From Bdellovibrionales bacterium (GTDB lineage Bacteria; Bdellovibrionota; Bdellovibrionia; Bdellovibrionales; UBA1609), in assembly GCA_016716765.1 (NCBI GenBank), contig JADJVA010000009.1:62001-126000 (forward strand): a DNA stretch of 64,000 bases, written 5' to 3'. The position numbers and the translations under genes are program-made. The stretch's first letter is position 1, and every line of letters starts with the position of its first letter. Positions 46,369 through 54,926 of this stretch are shown in pieces. A model generated the notes under the pieces. That model was not told the origin of the DNA, ran no database searches, and saw only the letters and a list, made by a program, of their open reading frames with translations.

Positions 46369-47121
46369 ATGGGCATGGTTTTGATTCTCTTTCTTTCCTT
46401 AGCAATTCCCAGGTCAATTCCCGTAGGAGCAGCTTCCTGTGAAGAACTTAAGGTTGGCGAGGCTCAAAACATCATAGGACAAACTGAGCACGGGGCGAAT
46501 ATCCGTAGATACCGTCTTCACCGCAGAAGCGAAAATCGATACGAAGTCTTGTTTAACCCAAAGTTTTCCCATGTCGAACTTTCGAAGCAATTCAATAAGT
46601 GCTTTCAGTCCGGGCATCTATTGGAAACGCCAAGCGGTAAGCAAGTCCGCATTATGGCGAGTCCTTTGGCGCCTGAAATAGAAATTAGAAGAAAAGATCG
46701 GCCTGGGCCGGCGACAAGAGATCGGTGGGATTCGGCTATGGACTGTGGATGGATGGCTCATGAGTTATTGCATTGGGCTGGGTTGTGCGACGAGTACCGA
46801 CATTCCTTGAAAAGAACTTCTGCATCAGATAGCACCCATGCCTCGAGCTTTTCCTGTCGAAGAGTAAGAGAGAATAATCTTATGGGCTTAAATTCAAAAG
46901 ACACACAGAATGTGCTCCTAGATGATCAATTCAACCAAATCATTCTGCCAGGCTGTCCCGTCAACTCGACCTATACGGAATGTGCGAAACAGGCATATTC
47001 TTTCCGATCAAGCGGATGCAAAAAGGGTGGCGAATGCAAGGACGTCCTTTCGAGACCGATCTCTGTTCAGCCACCAATTGAAGTGGAAGATAGAGGATCT
47101 GAAGCCACGGGCCAGCGTTAG
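46369..47121 (+). CDS. Secreted zincin-like metallopeptidase candidate
   Basis: 250 residues with a signal peptide (MGMVLILFLSLAIP...GAAS). WMAHELLHWAGLCDEYRHS at about 129-145 carries an HExxH zinc site (H131, E132, H135) followed by GLxDEY, the pattern of bacterial gluzincin/metzincin-like secreted peptidases. Numerous cysteines suggest disulfides (CGWMAH, LCDEY, SCRRV, GCPVN, ECAKQ, GCKKGGECKD). Start is ATG 46369 or 46375. Substrate unknown. It converges on the DAHP synthase gene. Confidence 0.72.
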   Translation: MGMVLILFLSLAIPRSIPVGAASCEELKVGEAQNIIGQTEHGANIRRYRLHRRSENRYEVLFNPKFSHVELSKQFNKCFQSGHLLETPSGKQVRIMASPLAPEIEIRRKDRPGPATRDRWDSAMDCGWMAHELLHWAGLCDEYRHSLKRTSASDSTHASSFSCRRVRENNLMGLNSKDTQNVLLDDQFNQIILPGCPVNSTYTECAKQAYSFRSSGCKKGGECKDVLSRPISVQPPIEVEDRGSEATGQR

Positions 47122-47164
47122 ATCCGACATTGTTAACTGTAAATCTGCCGGGCCAGATTGGGTT

Positions 47165-48529
47165 CTATTTGCTGATTTGAAAAGCCAGCTCCAGCGCCTG
47201 ACTTGCGTTAAGTCGTGGATCGCAGAGCGTTTCGTAAAGCCCCTCAGCGAGGTGCTCTTCCAAAATGGCCTGATCTCCGCCAATGCACTCCACAACGTCT
47301 CTGCCGGTTAACTCAAAGTGCACTCCTCCAGCCACGGTGCCAAAGGATTCATGAACCTTGAAGAATTTTTTGACTTCAGAAATGATCGCGCCGAAAGCCC
47401 GCGTTTTGTAACCATTCTTTGCCGTAATTGTATTGCCGTGCATGGGATCGCAACACCAAACAACCTGGCGGCCCTCTTTCTGAACATGCTGAATCAGTTT
47501 TGGCAAAAACACATCGATTTTTTCAAAACCCATCCGCGAAATAAGGGTCAAGCGTCCCATTTCATTGCGCGGATTGAGAATATCCATCAGACGTGACAGC
47601 TCGTCGGTTGTAATTGAGGGCCCGCACTTCACCGCAATCGGGTTGTTCACACCACGTAAGAATTCAACGTGAGCTCCGTCTGGCTCTCTGGTGCGATCAC
47701 CAAGCCAAAGCAGGTGCGCTGAACAATCATACCAGTCGCCTTCGTAATCCTGCTCGGGCCTCGCTGTGGTGCTATCCCGCCGAGTTAAGGCCTGCTCATA
47801 AGGCAGCAACAACGCCTCATGGGAGGTGTAAAACTCGACCTGATGAATCTGTGGAGTATTTTCGTTGGTAATACCACAGGCTTTCATAAAAGCCAGAGCC
47901 TCGTCGAGACGACTGGCAATGTCCTCGTAAAGGCTGCTCTGGGCCGTGTTTTTTTTCACAAAATCAAGATTCCAAGCATGGACTTGTTTCAGGTCGGCAT
48001 AGCCCCCATGGGAAAATGCGCGCAGAAGATTTAATGTGGCGGCAGCCTGCACATAAGCCCGCTCCATCCGCACCGGATCTGGAGTTCGTGCGATCGGGTC
48101 AAAATCACTGCCGTTGATGATATCTCCTCTGTAACACGGGAGCCTCACTCCATCTCGAATCTCTACATCGCTACTGCGAGGCTTAGCAAACTGCCCAGCC
48201 AGCCGTCCCACTTTGATGACCGGCTTTTTCCTGACATAAGTCAAAATCACCGCCATCTGTAAAAGCACGCGAAACGTATCACGAATGGTATTCGCACGAA
48301 ATTCATTGAAGCTTTCCGCACAATCGCCACCTTGAAGTAAAATTGCATCACCTTGACCAACCTCGGCCAAACGCTCTTTGAGACAACGAGCCTCGCCGGC
48401 AAACACCAGCGGCGGGTAAACAGCCAAGCTGGCTTCCACTTCTGCCAACTTTCCAGGATCGGGGTACACAGGCACCTGGGATACCTTTTTGTCACGCCAA
48501 CTTCTCGGAGTCCATAAAGCCTGGTTCAT
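47165..48529 (-). CDS. aroF: Class II 3-deoxy-7-phosphoheptulonate synthase (DAHP synthase)
   Basis: 454 residues, plant/Mycobacterium-type class II. It condenses PEP with erythrose-4-phosphate, the first shikimate step. Marks: LLQGGDCAESFNEF, KPVIKVGRLAGQFAKPRSSD, GRLTLISRMG and WCCDPMHGNT with the metal-binding Cys and His. It is the last gene of the operon, one base past the chorismate mutase gene. Class II enzymes often form a complex with, and are controlled by, a small AroQ chorismate mutase; the adjacent mutase gene fits that. Feedback sites not assigned. Confidence 0.95.
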   Translation of the reverse strand: MNQALWTPRSWRDKKVSQVPVYPDPGKLAEVEASLAVYPPLVFAGEARCLKERLAEVGQGDAILLQGGDCAESFNEFRANTIRDTFRVLLQMAVILTYVRKKPVIKVGRLAGQFAKPRSSDVEIRDGVRLPCYRGDIINGSDFDPIARTPDPVRMERAYVQAAATLNLLRAFSHGGYADLKQVHAWNLDFVKKNTAQSSLYEDIASRLDEALAFMKACGITNENTPQIHQVEFYTSHEALLLPYEQALTRRDSTTARPEQDYEGDWYDCSAHLLWLGDRTREPDGAHVEFLRGVNNPIAVKCGPSITTDELSRLMDILNPRNEMGRLTLISRMGFEKIDVFLPKLIQHVQKEGRQVVWCCDPMHGNTITAKNGYKTRAFGAIISEVKKFFKVHESFGTVAGGVHFELTGRDVVECIGGDQAILEEHLAEGLYETLCDPRLNASQALELAFQISK

Positions 48530-48530
48530 T

Positions 48531-48908
48531 TTACTGACCTTTCACTTTCACTACCCTACGACCTGATTTTTGTACCGAGGGCGCCTTTTTCTGCTGAAAA
48601 GTAGCCTCCGCCAATATCATTTCAAAAATTCCACGAATAAAACTTTTTCGAAGACCCATTTTTGCCCCAAGCTGAGAGCGGTTATGCAAGACCTCGACCT
48701 CCCGCTGATTCTGGACAATGCTGCGACGACCCTGCCTTTTCAATTGACCGACTTTTGCTACGATCCCGAATCTCCGCCGCAAAGCTACCAAAATTTGCCG
48801 ATCAGCCTTGTCTATGTCCCTCCGCAAAAGCTGCAGCCGTCGATCAAACGAATCCTTTGAAGCCTTAGAGGTTTTAAGATTTTTTCTCCTTTTACGAGCC
48901 TCACTCAT
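48531..48908 (-). CDS. Chorismate mutase (AroQ class)
   Basis: 125 residues, single all-helical domain. It turns chorismate into prephenate. Core: DSFDRRLQLLRRDIDKADRQ with the N-terminal helix arginine, then RRRFGIVAKVGQLKRQ with the catalytic Lys, and QREVEVLHNRS. Basic tails precede and follow the domain (SEARKRRKNLKTSK and RRVVKVKG), perhaps for docking to DAHP synthase. ATGA overlap with tyrA. Confidence 0.9.
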   Translation of the reverse strand: MSEARKRRKNLKTSKASKDSFDRRLQLLRRDIDKADRQILVALRRRFGIVAKVGQLKRQGRRSIVQNQREVEVLHNRSQLGAKMGLRKSFIRGIFEMILAEATFQQKKAPSVQKSGRRVVKVKGQ

Positions 48909-49786
48909 GGTGCCGTACCACGACTGGCCTGCCGAATATTCTGTAAAACTCGGCGTATGCCATTTGCATTTTCCATCAAAGCCTTTGTTTCATCAAAGCT
49001 CTTATTCAGAAGTGATTGCTGAAATATTCTCAAATTTTCCATATAAGCCTCCAGCGCGGCAAGCACGTGTTCGCGGTTCTGTTCAAAAATCGGCAGCCAC
49101 ATCGCCGACGAGCTTTTTGCCAAGCGTGATGTGGATTCAAATCCTCCGCTAGCCAGATCAAAAATAGTGCTGACGCTATTTTCCTTATTGAGCACCGTGT
49201 TTGCCAAAACAAATGAAATCGCGTGGGATAGGTGAGAGATAAATGCCGTGTGCAAATCATGCTCATCCGCCGCCATATAGACCGTCTTCATCTGCAATAC
49301 TTCGAACATCTCATCAACTCGACGCAAATGGGATGCTGCCGATTGCTCCGCTTCACAAATAACGGCAGAACGATTCGCAAACAACCCACGGAGCGCAGCC
49401 CCAGGCCCAGAATGCTCTGTCCCGGCCATGGGGTGAGCCGCTACATACTGAGCTCTTTTTGCATGCCCCGCCACAATTTCGCAAATCGCCTTCTTGGTCG
49501 AGCCCATGTCAGAGACAGTGGTTTCAGCACTTATCTGGTCCAAGACTTCTGGCAAAAGTGAAATGATCTTATCAACCGGAACCGCCAACACCACCAATTC
49601 TGCACCACTCAGGGCTTCCTTGAGGGGCGCAATTCTGTCAACGATCCCGCGGTTCAGTGCCAATCGGCAATGTTCAAGATTCACGTCAACGCCAACAACA
49701 CTTCTCGCTAAGCCTTTTGCCCTAAGATCCAGCGCCAGCGATCCTCCAATTAATCCCAAACCAATCACGGTAAGGTTCATAGCCAA
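48905..49786 (-). CDS. tyrA: Prephenate dehydrogenase
   Basis: 293 residues. NAD-binding GLGLIGGSLALDL at the N-terminus, then ELVVLAVPVDKI, HPMAGTEHSGPGAA with the catalytic His, and the helical dimerisation domain. It oxidatively decarboxylates prephenate to 4-hydroxyphenylpyruvate. No C-terminal ACT domain is present, so tyrosine feedback must be by another route. It overlaps pheA by 10 bases and the mutase gene by 4. Confidence 0.94.
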   Translation of the reverse strand: MAMNLTVIGLGLIGGSLALDLRAKGLARSVVGVDVNLEHCRLALNRGIVDRIAPLKEALSGAELVVLAVPVDKIISLLPEVLDQISAETTVSDMGSTKKAICEIVAGHAKRAQYVAAHPMAGTEHSGPGAALRGLFANRSAVICEAEQSAASHLRRVDEMFEVLQMKTVYMAADEHDLHTAFISHLSHAISFVLANTVLNKENSVSTIFDLASGGFESTSRLAKSSSAMWLPIFEQNREHVLAALEAYMENLRIFQQSLLNKSFDETKALMENANGIRRVLQNIRQASRGTAP

Positions 49787-50643
49787 GGTCTCTCACTTCG
49801 TTTGTAATCGCCAAATTGAATTAAATTAATGGTCTTGGCTTTTAGCTCATTCAAAGCCAACTGATAATCACCCATATTCAGCCACTCAAGATCCACATGA
49901 AAGGAGTATTCATAAGGCCTGCCCAATACGGGAACCGACTGCAGCTTTGTCATATTCAGATTGTGCGTTTCAAAAATTTTTAACACTTTTAGGAGACTAC
50001 CGGACTCGTGTGCGATCTCAAAGCGAAGAGAAGCCTTATCAGGTGTAACGACTGGTAGACCCCAGTCACGCAAATCCTCTTTATTATTGGCTAGGATCAA
50101 AAAGCGGGTGTAATTCAGTTTATTCGTTTCAATTCCCGCTTTTAAGATCTCCAAGCCGTAAACTTCAGCCGCGCCTTTACCGGCGATCGCCGCGTTTCCG
50201 AGCAGCTGATCGACGGCAATTCGCCTGGCACTTTCCGCGGTATCTGGTCCTTCTAAGACCTGCAAATGAGGATAGTTAGCAAGAAAATCCTCGCACTGCA
50301 GAAGAGCCATGGGATGCGACTGGACAACCAATACATCTTCGATTGTCTGACCTGGCAATGCCATTAAATTCAGTTCAATGCGCAAGTAAACCTCACCGAC
50401 AATTTGCGATCGAAACTTTTCAAGCAATTGATAGTTCGGCAAAATGCTTCCAGCCAGGGAATTCTCTATTGCCATCACGTTAAAATCGGTTTCGCTCCCC
50501 CGCAGAGCCTCGGCCAAGCGCCTAAATGATGAACATTCAACTAATTCGATGGAACGATTGGTGAAATACTCGCGAGCCGCCGCATCGTGAAAGGCGGCGC
50601 GAATGCCCTGGATCCCTATCTTGGGGTTTTTTTCATTTTTCAC
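49777..50643 (-). CDS. pheA: Prephenate dehydratase with ACT domain
   Basis: 288 residues, no fused mutase. Catalytic domain: VMAIENSLAGSI, VQSHPMALLQCEDFL, TRFLILAN with catalytic Thr; ACT domain: SLRFEIAHESGSLLKVLKIF. It makes phenylpyruvate. The usual ESRP Phe-binding motif is replaced by MTKLQSVPVLGRPYEY, as in Bacteroidetes enzymes, and the N-terminus (IGIQGIRAAFHDAAAREYF) is of that type too. Horizontal origin or an old lineage pattern is possible. Confidence 0.93.
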   Translation of the reverse strand: MKNEKNPKIGIQGIRAAFHDAAAREYFTNRSIELVECSSFRRLAEALRGSETDFNVMAIENSLAGSILPNYQLLEKFRSQIVGEVYLRIELNLMALPGQTIEDVLVVQSHPMALLQCEDFLANYPHLQVLEGPDTAESARRIAVDQLLGNAAIAGKGAAEVYGLEILKAGIETNKLNYTRFLILANNKEDLRDWGLPVVTPDKASLRFEIAHESGSLLKVLKIFETHNLNMTKLQSVPVLGRPYEYSFHVDLEWLNMGDYQLALNELKAKTINLIQFGDYKRSERPWL

Positions 50644-50684
50644 TTTCTCGCCTCACTTGCATATCCTCAACCAGCTTTCTTCTA

Positions 50685-51764
50685 TCATATTCTCGCAGAC
50701 CTCTGTCGCAACAAGTGATCCACCACAGTCAAAGCGGCCATGGCTTCAACAATAACTACCGCCCGCGGAACCACACAAGGATCATGTCGGCCGCGCCCGG
50801 CCAACTCAAGGCTTTGACCGCTCTTGTCGATGCTGGTTTGCTTTTTCATAATTGTCGCTACGGGCTTAAACCCGACACGAAAATAAATATCCATACCGTT
50901 CGAAATTCCACCCTGAATTCCTCCAGAGTTGTTGGTGCGTGTCCGAATCTGACCGTTGACGACCTCAAACGGATCGTTATGTTCTGAGCCCTTCTGAGTT
51001 ACGCCAGCAAAGCCAGAGCCAATTTCAAATCCCTTCGCTGCATTGATACTCAACATCGCCTTAGCTAAATCGGCATTCAAACGATCAAAAATTGGCTCGC
51101 CCAATCCAGCTGGGCAGCCACGCACAAGACCGGTAACGACTCCTCCCAAGGTATCTCCTTCTTTGCGGACATCCTCTATAGCACGAATCATTCTCTCGGC
51201 CGTAGCTGAATCTGGACAACGTACAGGATTTTCATCCCTTCGCGACAGATCCAAATTCAAGTAGGTTTTGTCCAAACACACCTCTCCCACCTGTGAAACA
51301 TAGGCCGCCACTTCGATGTTATGCTGGCGCAAAAGCAGCTGCGCCACGGCTCCAGCAAAAACCCGGGCTGCCGTCTCCCGAGCGCTAGAACGGCCTCCAC
51401 CACGGTGGTCACGCAAACCAAATTTGGCATCGTAAGTATAATCAGCATGCGATGGACGATATGCATTGGCAACATGGTCATAATCCTGTGCGCGACTGTC
51501 CTCATTGGGAATCAATGCCGCCAAGGGTGTGCCAAGACTGACATCATTGAGAACGCCAGAAACAATTCTCGCCTGATCACTTTCTTTGCGTTGAGTGGTC
51601 AAATGCGACTGCCCGGGTCGACGACGATCGAGCTGCGCCTGAATAAAACCGTGGTCGATTTTCAATCCAGCTGGGCATCCGTCAATCACCACACCCATCA
51701 TCGGACCATGGGATTCGCCAAAGGTCATGATACGAAAAATTTGGCCAAATGTATTACCGCGCAT
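50685..51764 (-). CDS. aroC: Chorismate synthase
   Basis: 359 residues, normal. FMN-dependent conversion of EPSP to chorismate. Marks: MTFGESHGPMMGVVIDGCPAG, RRRPGQSHLTT, FGLRDHRGGGRSSARET and SGGIQGGISNG. C-terminal GRHDPCVVPRAV completes the family signature. Sits between pheA (41 bp) and aroQ (51 bp), the loosest joints in the operon. Confidence 0.95.
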   Translation of the reverse strand: MRGNTFGQIFRIMTFGESHGPMMGVVIDGCPAGLKIDHGFIQAQLDRRRPGQSHLTTQRKESDQARIVSGVLNDVSLGTPLAALIPNEDSRAQDYDHVANAYRPSHADYTYDAKFGLRDHRGGGRSSARETAARVFAGAVAQLLLRQHNIEVAAYVSQVGEVCLDKTYLNLDLSRRDENPVRCPDSATAERMIRAIEDVRKEGDTLGGVVTGLVRGCPAGLGEPIFDRLNADLAKAMLSINAAKGFEIGSGFAGVTQKGSEHNDPFEVVNGQIRTRTNNSGGIQGGISNGMDIYFRVGFKPVATIMKKQTSIDKSGQSLELAGRGRHDPCVVPRAVVIVEAMAALTVVDHLLRQRSARI

Positions 51765-51815
51765 AAAAGTTCGCCTTTCCTTTCCGCTTCTCTTCTGTGC
51801 TCTTCTTTTCTGTTC

Positions 51816-52313
51816 TCACTCTGGCCTACGAGACAATCTTGATCGAGGCGCTCTTGAGCGAGACAGAAAATGTTGGATCGCCTTTGCATAGGAGTTTACG
51901 CCAAATCCAGAAATCTGCTTCACACACACATCACGAATAACCGAAATTCTGCGAAATTTTTCTCTTCTGTGTATGTCGGTCAAGTGAACCTCATAGGCTG
52001 GCAAATCCACAGCTGCCAAGGCGTCTCGGATCGCATAGGAATAATGGGTGAAGGCGCCGGGATTGATCACAATTGAATCAGCCCACTTGCGTTGCGCGTG
52101 GATAAAATCAATCAGTTTTCCTTCATGATTAGATTGAAACACCCGCAATTTATACCGACTTTTTCGAGCGTCCGCTCTTAATCCTTTATTCAATTCAGCA
52201 AGGGTCATGTGACCGTAAATGTGCGGCTCACGTTGACCCAACAAGTTGAGATTCGGGCCATGAATAATAACAATATTCTTCTCAACTTTCTTCTCCTCAA
52301 CTTTCTTCAGCAT
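51816..52313 (-). CDS. aroQ: 3-dehydroquinate dehydratase, type II
   Basis: 165 residues. HGPNLNLLGQREPHIYG, NPGAFTHYSYAIRDAL and VHLTDIHRREKFR are the type II marks. It makes 3-dehydroshikimate by the anti-elimination route. A short repeat at the N-terminus (KKVEEKKVEK) is a duplicated 15-base unit. Its C-terminus is extended and basic (RSRAPRSRLSRRPE). Start overlaps aroB by 17 bases. Confidence 0.93.
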   Translation of the reverse strand: MLKKVEEKKVEKNIVIIHGPNLNLLGQREPHIYGHMTLAELNKGLRADARKSRYKLRVFQSNHEGKLIDFIHAQRKWADSIVINPGAFTHYSYAIRDALAAVDLPAYEVHLTDIHRREKFRRISVIRDVCVKQISGFGVNSYAKAIQHFLSRSRAPRSRLSRRPE

Positions 52314-53451
52314 GATGGCCTCCCACTAACAGTTTTCTGTAAGCCTTCTCAAGATCATTGCGAGTCACCGTCACGTCTAAAACGGCTCGCCCCAGTCTTT
52401 TGAGCAAGACAAAACGAATCCGGCCCTCGTGCTTTTTTTTGTCTTTGGCCATCGCCTGTGTCAGCTGGTCAAATCCAATGTGCTTCGGCAGAGCCGGCAC
52501 CTCGATCATATTTAGAAAAGCCGTTATGGTTTTTGCCTGGTTCAGTGATAAGTGACCCTTTATTTCTGACAAGCAAATAGCAAAACGCATACCCCAGATA
52601 ACTGCTTCCCCGTGTTGAAATATTTCATAATCTGTCACAGCTTCGAGCGCGTGTCCAAATGTGTGCCCAAAGTTTAAAACCTCGCGCCGACCCTTGCGAT
52701 CCCATTCGTCGGCAGCTACAACCTTAGCTTTCCAAGATAGAGATTCATGAACCAGTTTGCTTAGTACTTTGGCATCCAAATTCAAAGCCGCTCGCCAATG
52801 CTTGTTCAGATAGACAAAAAGCTCTTTGTCATAGATGAGCGCATACTTGATAACTTCACCGAGGCCAGAAATAATCTCGCGAAGGGACAATGTTTTCAGA
52901 AAATTTGTGTCACAAACAACAAGTGCAGGTTGATGAAATGTTCCAATCAAATTTTTCCCTAGAGAATGATTGACGCCTGTCTTACCGCCAATGGAACTGT
53001 CAACCTGCGCCAGAAGAGTCGTGGGAATCCCCACCCAACTCACTCCGCGCAGGTAAGTGGAAGCGAGGAATCCTCCAGCATCACCAAGAGTTCCTCCACC
53101 CAGTACAAAAACCGTGGAAGAACGATCAATCCCAAATTTGAGAAAATCGCCATAAATCGGCAAAATGCTCGAAAAGTCCTTTAAGGATTCACCGGCCGCC
53201 AGTTTAATTACGTCCATCTTCCAGCCTGATTTCCTCAAAACCGCCAACACCTTTTTCGCTGGATGCGCTAGTCTCTCATCAGCGAGCAATATCCCTCGTT
53301 TCGACCGGATACAACCAGTTGGACTCTGCAACTGAAGAAGCACTTGACCCAGCCGACTCGTAACTCCTGGGCCAACGAACACACAGTAAGAACGCGCCCC
53401 GAGTTTAACTTGCATTCGGGATTCCTTTTTATCATTGGATTTCAGCTTCAC
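52297..53451 (-). CDS. aroB: 3-dehydroquinate synthase
   Basis: 384 residues. NAD and Zn-dependent cyclisation of DAHP. Marks: GGGTLGDAGGFLASTYLRGV, PTTLLAQVDSSIGGKTGVNH, GLGEVIKYALI, NFGHTFGHALE and GEAVIWGMRFA with the metal ligands. N-terminal about 13 residues (KLKSNDKKESRM) are extra and the true start might be the ATG of MQVKLG. Overlap with aroEK is ATGA. Confidence 0.94.
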   Translation of the reverse strand: MKLKSNDKKESRMQVKLGARSYCVFVGPGVTSRLGQVLLQLQSPTGCIRSKRGILLADERLAHPAKKVLAVLRKSGWKMDVIKLAAGESLKDFSSILPIYGDFLKFGIDRSSTVFVLGGGTLGDAGGFLASTYLRGVSWVGIPTTLLAQVDSSIGGKTGVNHSLGKNLIGTFHQPALVVCDTNFLKTLSLREIISGLGEVIKYALIYDKELFVYLNKHWRAALNLDAKVLSKLVHESLSWKAKVVAADEWDRKGRREVLNFGHTFGHALEAVTDYEIFQHGEAVIWGMRFAICLSEIKGHLSLNQAKTITAFLNMIEVPALPKHIGFDQLTQAMAKDKKKHEGRIRFVLLKRLGRAVLDVTVTRNDLEKAYRKLLVGGHHAEES

Positions 53452-54926
53452 GAGACTTTACTCCGCAAAATCTTAATAATTCCATCCGCCACTTCGCTTG
53501 GTGATTTTTTGTCAGTTTGAACTTGCACAGAAGCCTCAGCATACTGCGCTTCGCGAGCTCGCAAAAGATTTTGCAAGTGAGTGATTCGATCACCGCTCGT
53601 CTTTAAAAGGGGACGTTCCTCCCATTCACTTGAAAGACGCTCCAACAGGCTTTCGGGGCTGGCCTTTAGATAAAACAAATCACCCGCCTGGCCAATCAGT
53701 CGGCGATTTTCTGGACTGATCAAGGCACCACCTCCCAGCGCACAAACGCCACCCGCCGAAATCCGGCGCAAAAGATCCTGCAATGCCTGACTCTCCCATC
53801 GACGAAATTCGATCTCACCGCCCTCAGAAAAAATTTGCGGGATTGATTTTCCCGCCAATTCGACAATCAATGCGTCTAAATCAAAAAAAGGGCAAGCCAA
53901 TTTCTGGCTTAGGATTCTTCCCGCCGCCGACTTTCCGACACCCATAAATCCACACAAAAAAATCGGCCGCTGGAAGTCGGCCCGCGGCAAGGGCTTGGCG
54001 CTATCAAAACGTAAAATATCACGCAGAAATGCAGTCAAATCACTCGCCAAGACTTCTTTGGTCCTAGCCGACAATGGACCAAACCAAATTTGCCAAGTCG
54101 CCAAAGCTTGACTAACAAACATGGTCAATCCACCAATGGCCCGCAAGTTTGCACGCTGCGCCTCTTGCAAAAACAAGGTCTGCTCTGGCCGGTAAATCAA
54201 GTCCAGGGCCAAAGCTTGCCGCGAACAGCGAAGAAAAATTTCTGAAAAGTCGATAGGCCCTGAGCCCCTATTAGTCGGGCGAGTATTTGCTAGGTCCCCG
54301 TTCATGCGATCATCATAATGGACCATTCCCACGGGCGTCGCCTGCACCACCAGATCAGCCAAGACATCGATTGAAGCGGCCGTTGCCACCGACGAAAATT
54401 CTGTTGATTTGAAAACGGCCGACAGATCATTGAGGAGGTTCTGCGCCCTTTGCACTCCACGGTTGATCACTACAATCCTCTGCGCACCAGCTTTCGCACA
54501 AGCGTAAACGGTTGCCCGTGCAGCCCCTCCTGCGCCAATAATCAAAATAGTTTTTCCATGACAGACAAATCCAACTTTTTCCAAAGTGGCCTCTATGCCT
54601 GCCACATCAGTGTTGTAACCACGTAGTCGCTCGCCCATGACCTTAACAACATTGGCCGCACCAAGCACCTGAACTTCTGGGGCCAGTTCATCGAGATAAC
54701 ACAAAATCGATTCCTTGTGAGGAATCGTGACATTAAGTCCCAACCATTGAGCCCCCTCAGACTGTTTGCGCAATCGCTGACAGAAATTCTCAAGCTGCTG
54801 TGACTCCACATCCAGCGCCTCATATCGCAACCGATTGTCCCCCAAACTTTCACCAATAAAGCCAAACACCTGAGGAGAAAGCGAATGCGAAATGGGATGT
54901 CCGATGACGGCCGCACGTAAATTCAT
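53448..54926 (-). CDS. aroEK: Shikimate dehydrogenase-shikimate kinase fusion
   Basis: About 492 residues. Residues 1-300: shikimate dehydrogenase (VIGHPISHSLSPQV, NVTIPHKE, IIGAGGAARA, VQATPVGMV). About 320-492: shikimate kinase (FLCGFMGVGKSAAGRIL, FFDLDALIVELAGKSIP, GGGALISPEN). One chain thus runs steps 4 and 5 (dehydroshikimate to shikimate-3-phosphate). In many bacteria the two are separate; fusion in this order is uncommon. ATG 54926 overlaps aroA stop as ATGA, better than upstream alternatives to 54980. Confidence 0.93.
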   Translation of the reverse strand: MNLRAAVIGHPISHSLSPQVFGFIGESLGDNRLRYEALDVESQQLENFCQRLRKQSEGAQWLGLNVTIPHKESILCYLDELAPEVQVLGAANVVKVMGERLRGYNTDVAGIEATLEKVGFVCHGKTILIIGAGGAARATVYACAKAGAQRIVVINRGVQRAQNLLNDLSAVFKSTEFSSVATAASIDVLADLVVQATPVGMVHYDDRMNGDLANTRPTNRGSGPIDFSEIFLRCSRQALALDLIYRPEQTLFLQEAQRANLRAIGGLTMFVSQALATWQIWFGPLSARTKEVLASDLTAFLRDILRFDSAKPLPRADFQRPIFLCGFMGVGKSAAGRILSQKLACPFFDLDALIVELAGKSIPQIFSEGGEIEFRRWESQALQDLLRRISAGGVCALGGGALISPENRRLIGQAGDLFYLKASPESLLERLSSEWEERPLLKTSGDRITHLQNLLRAREAQYAEASVQVQTDKKSPSEVADGIIKILRSKVS

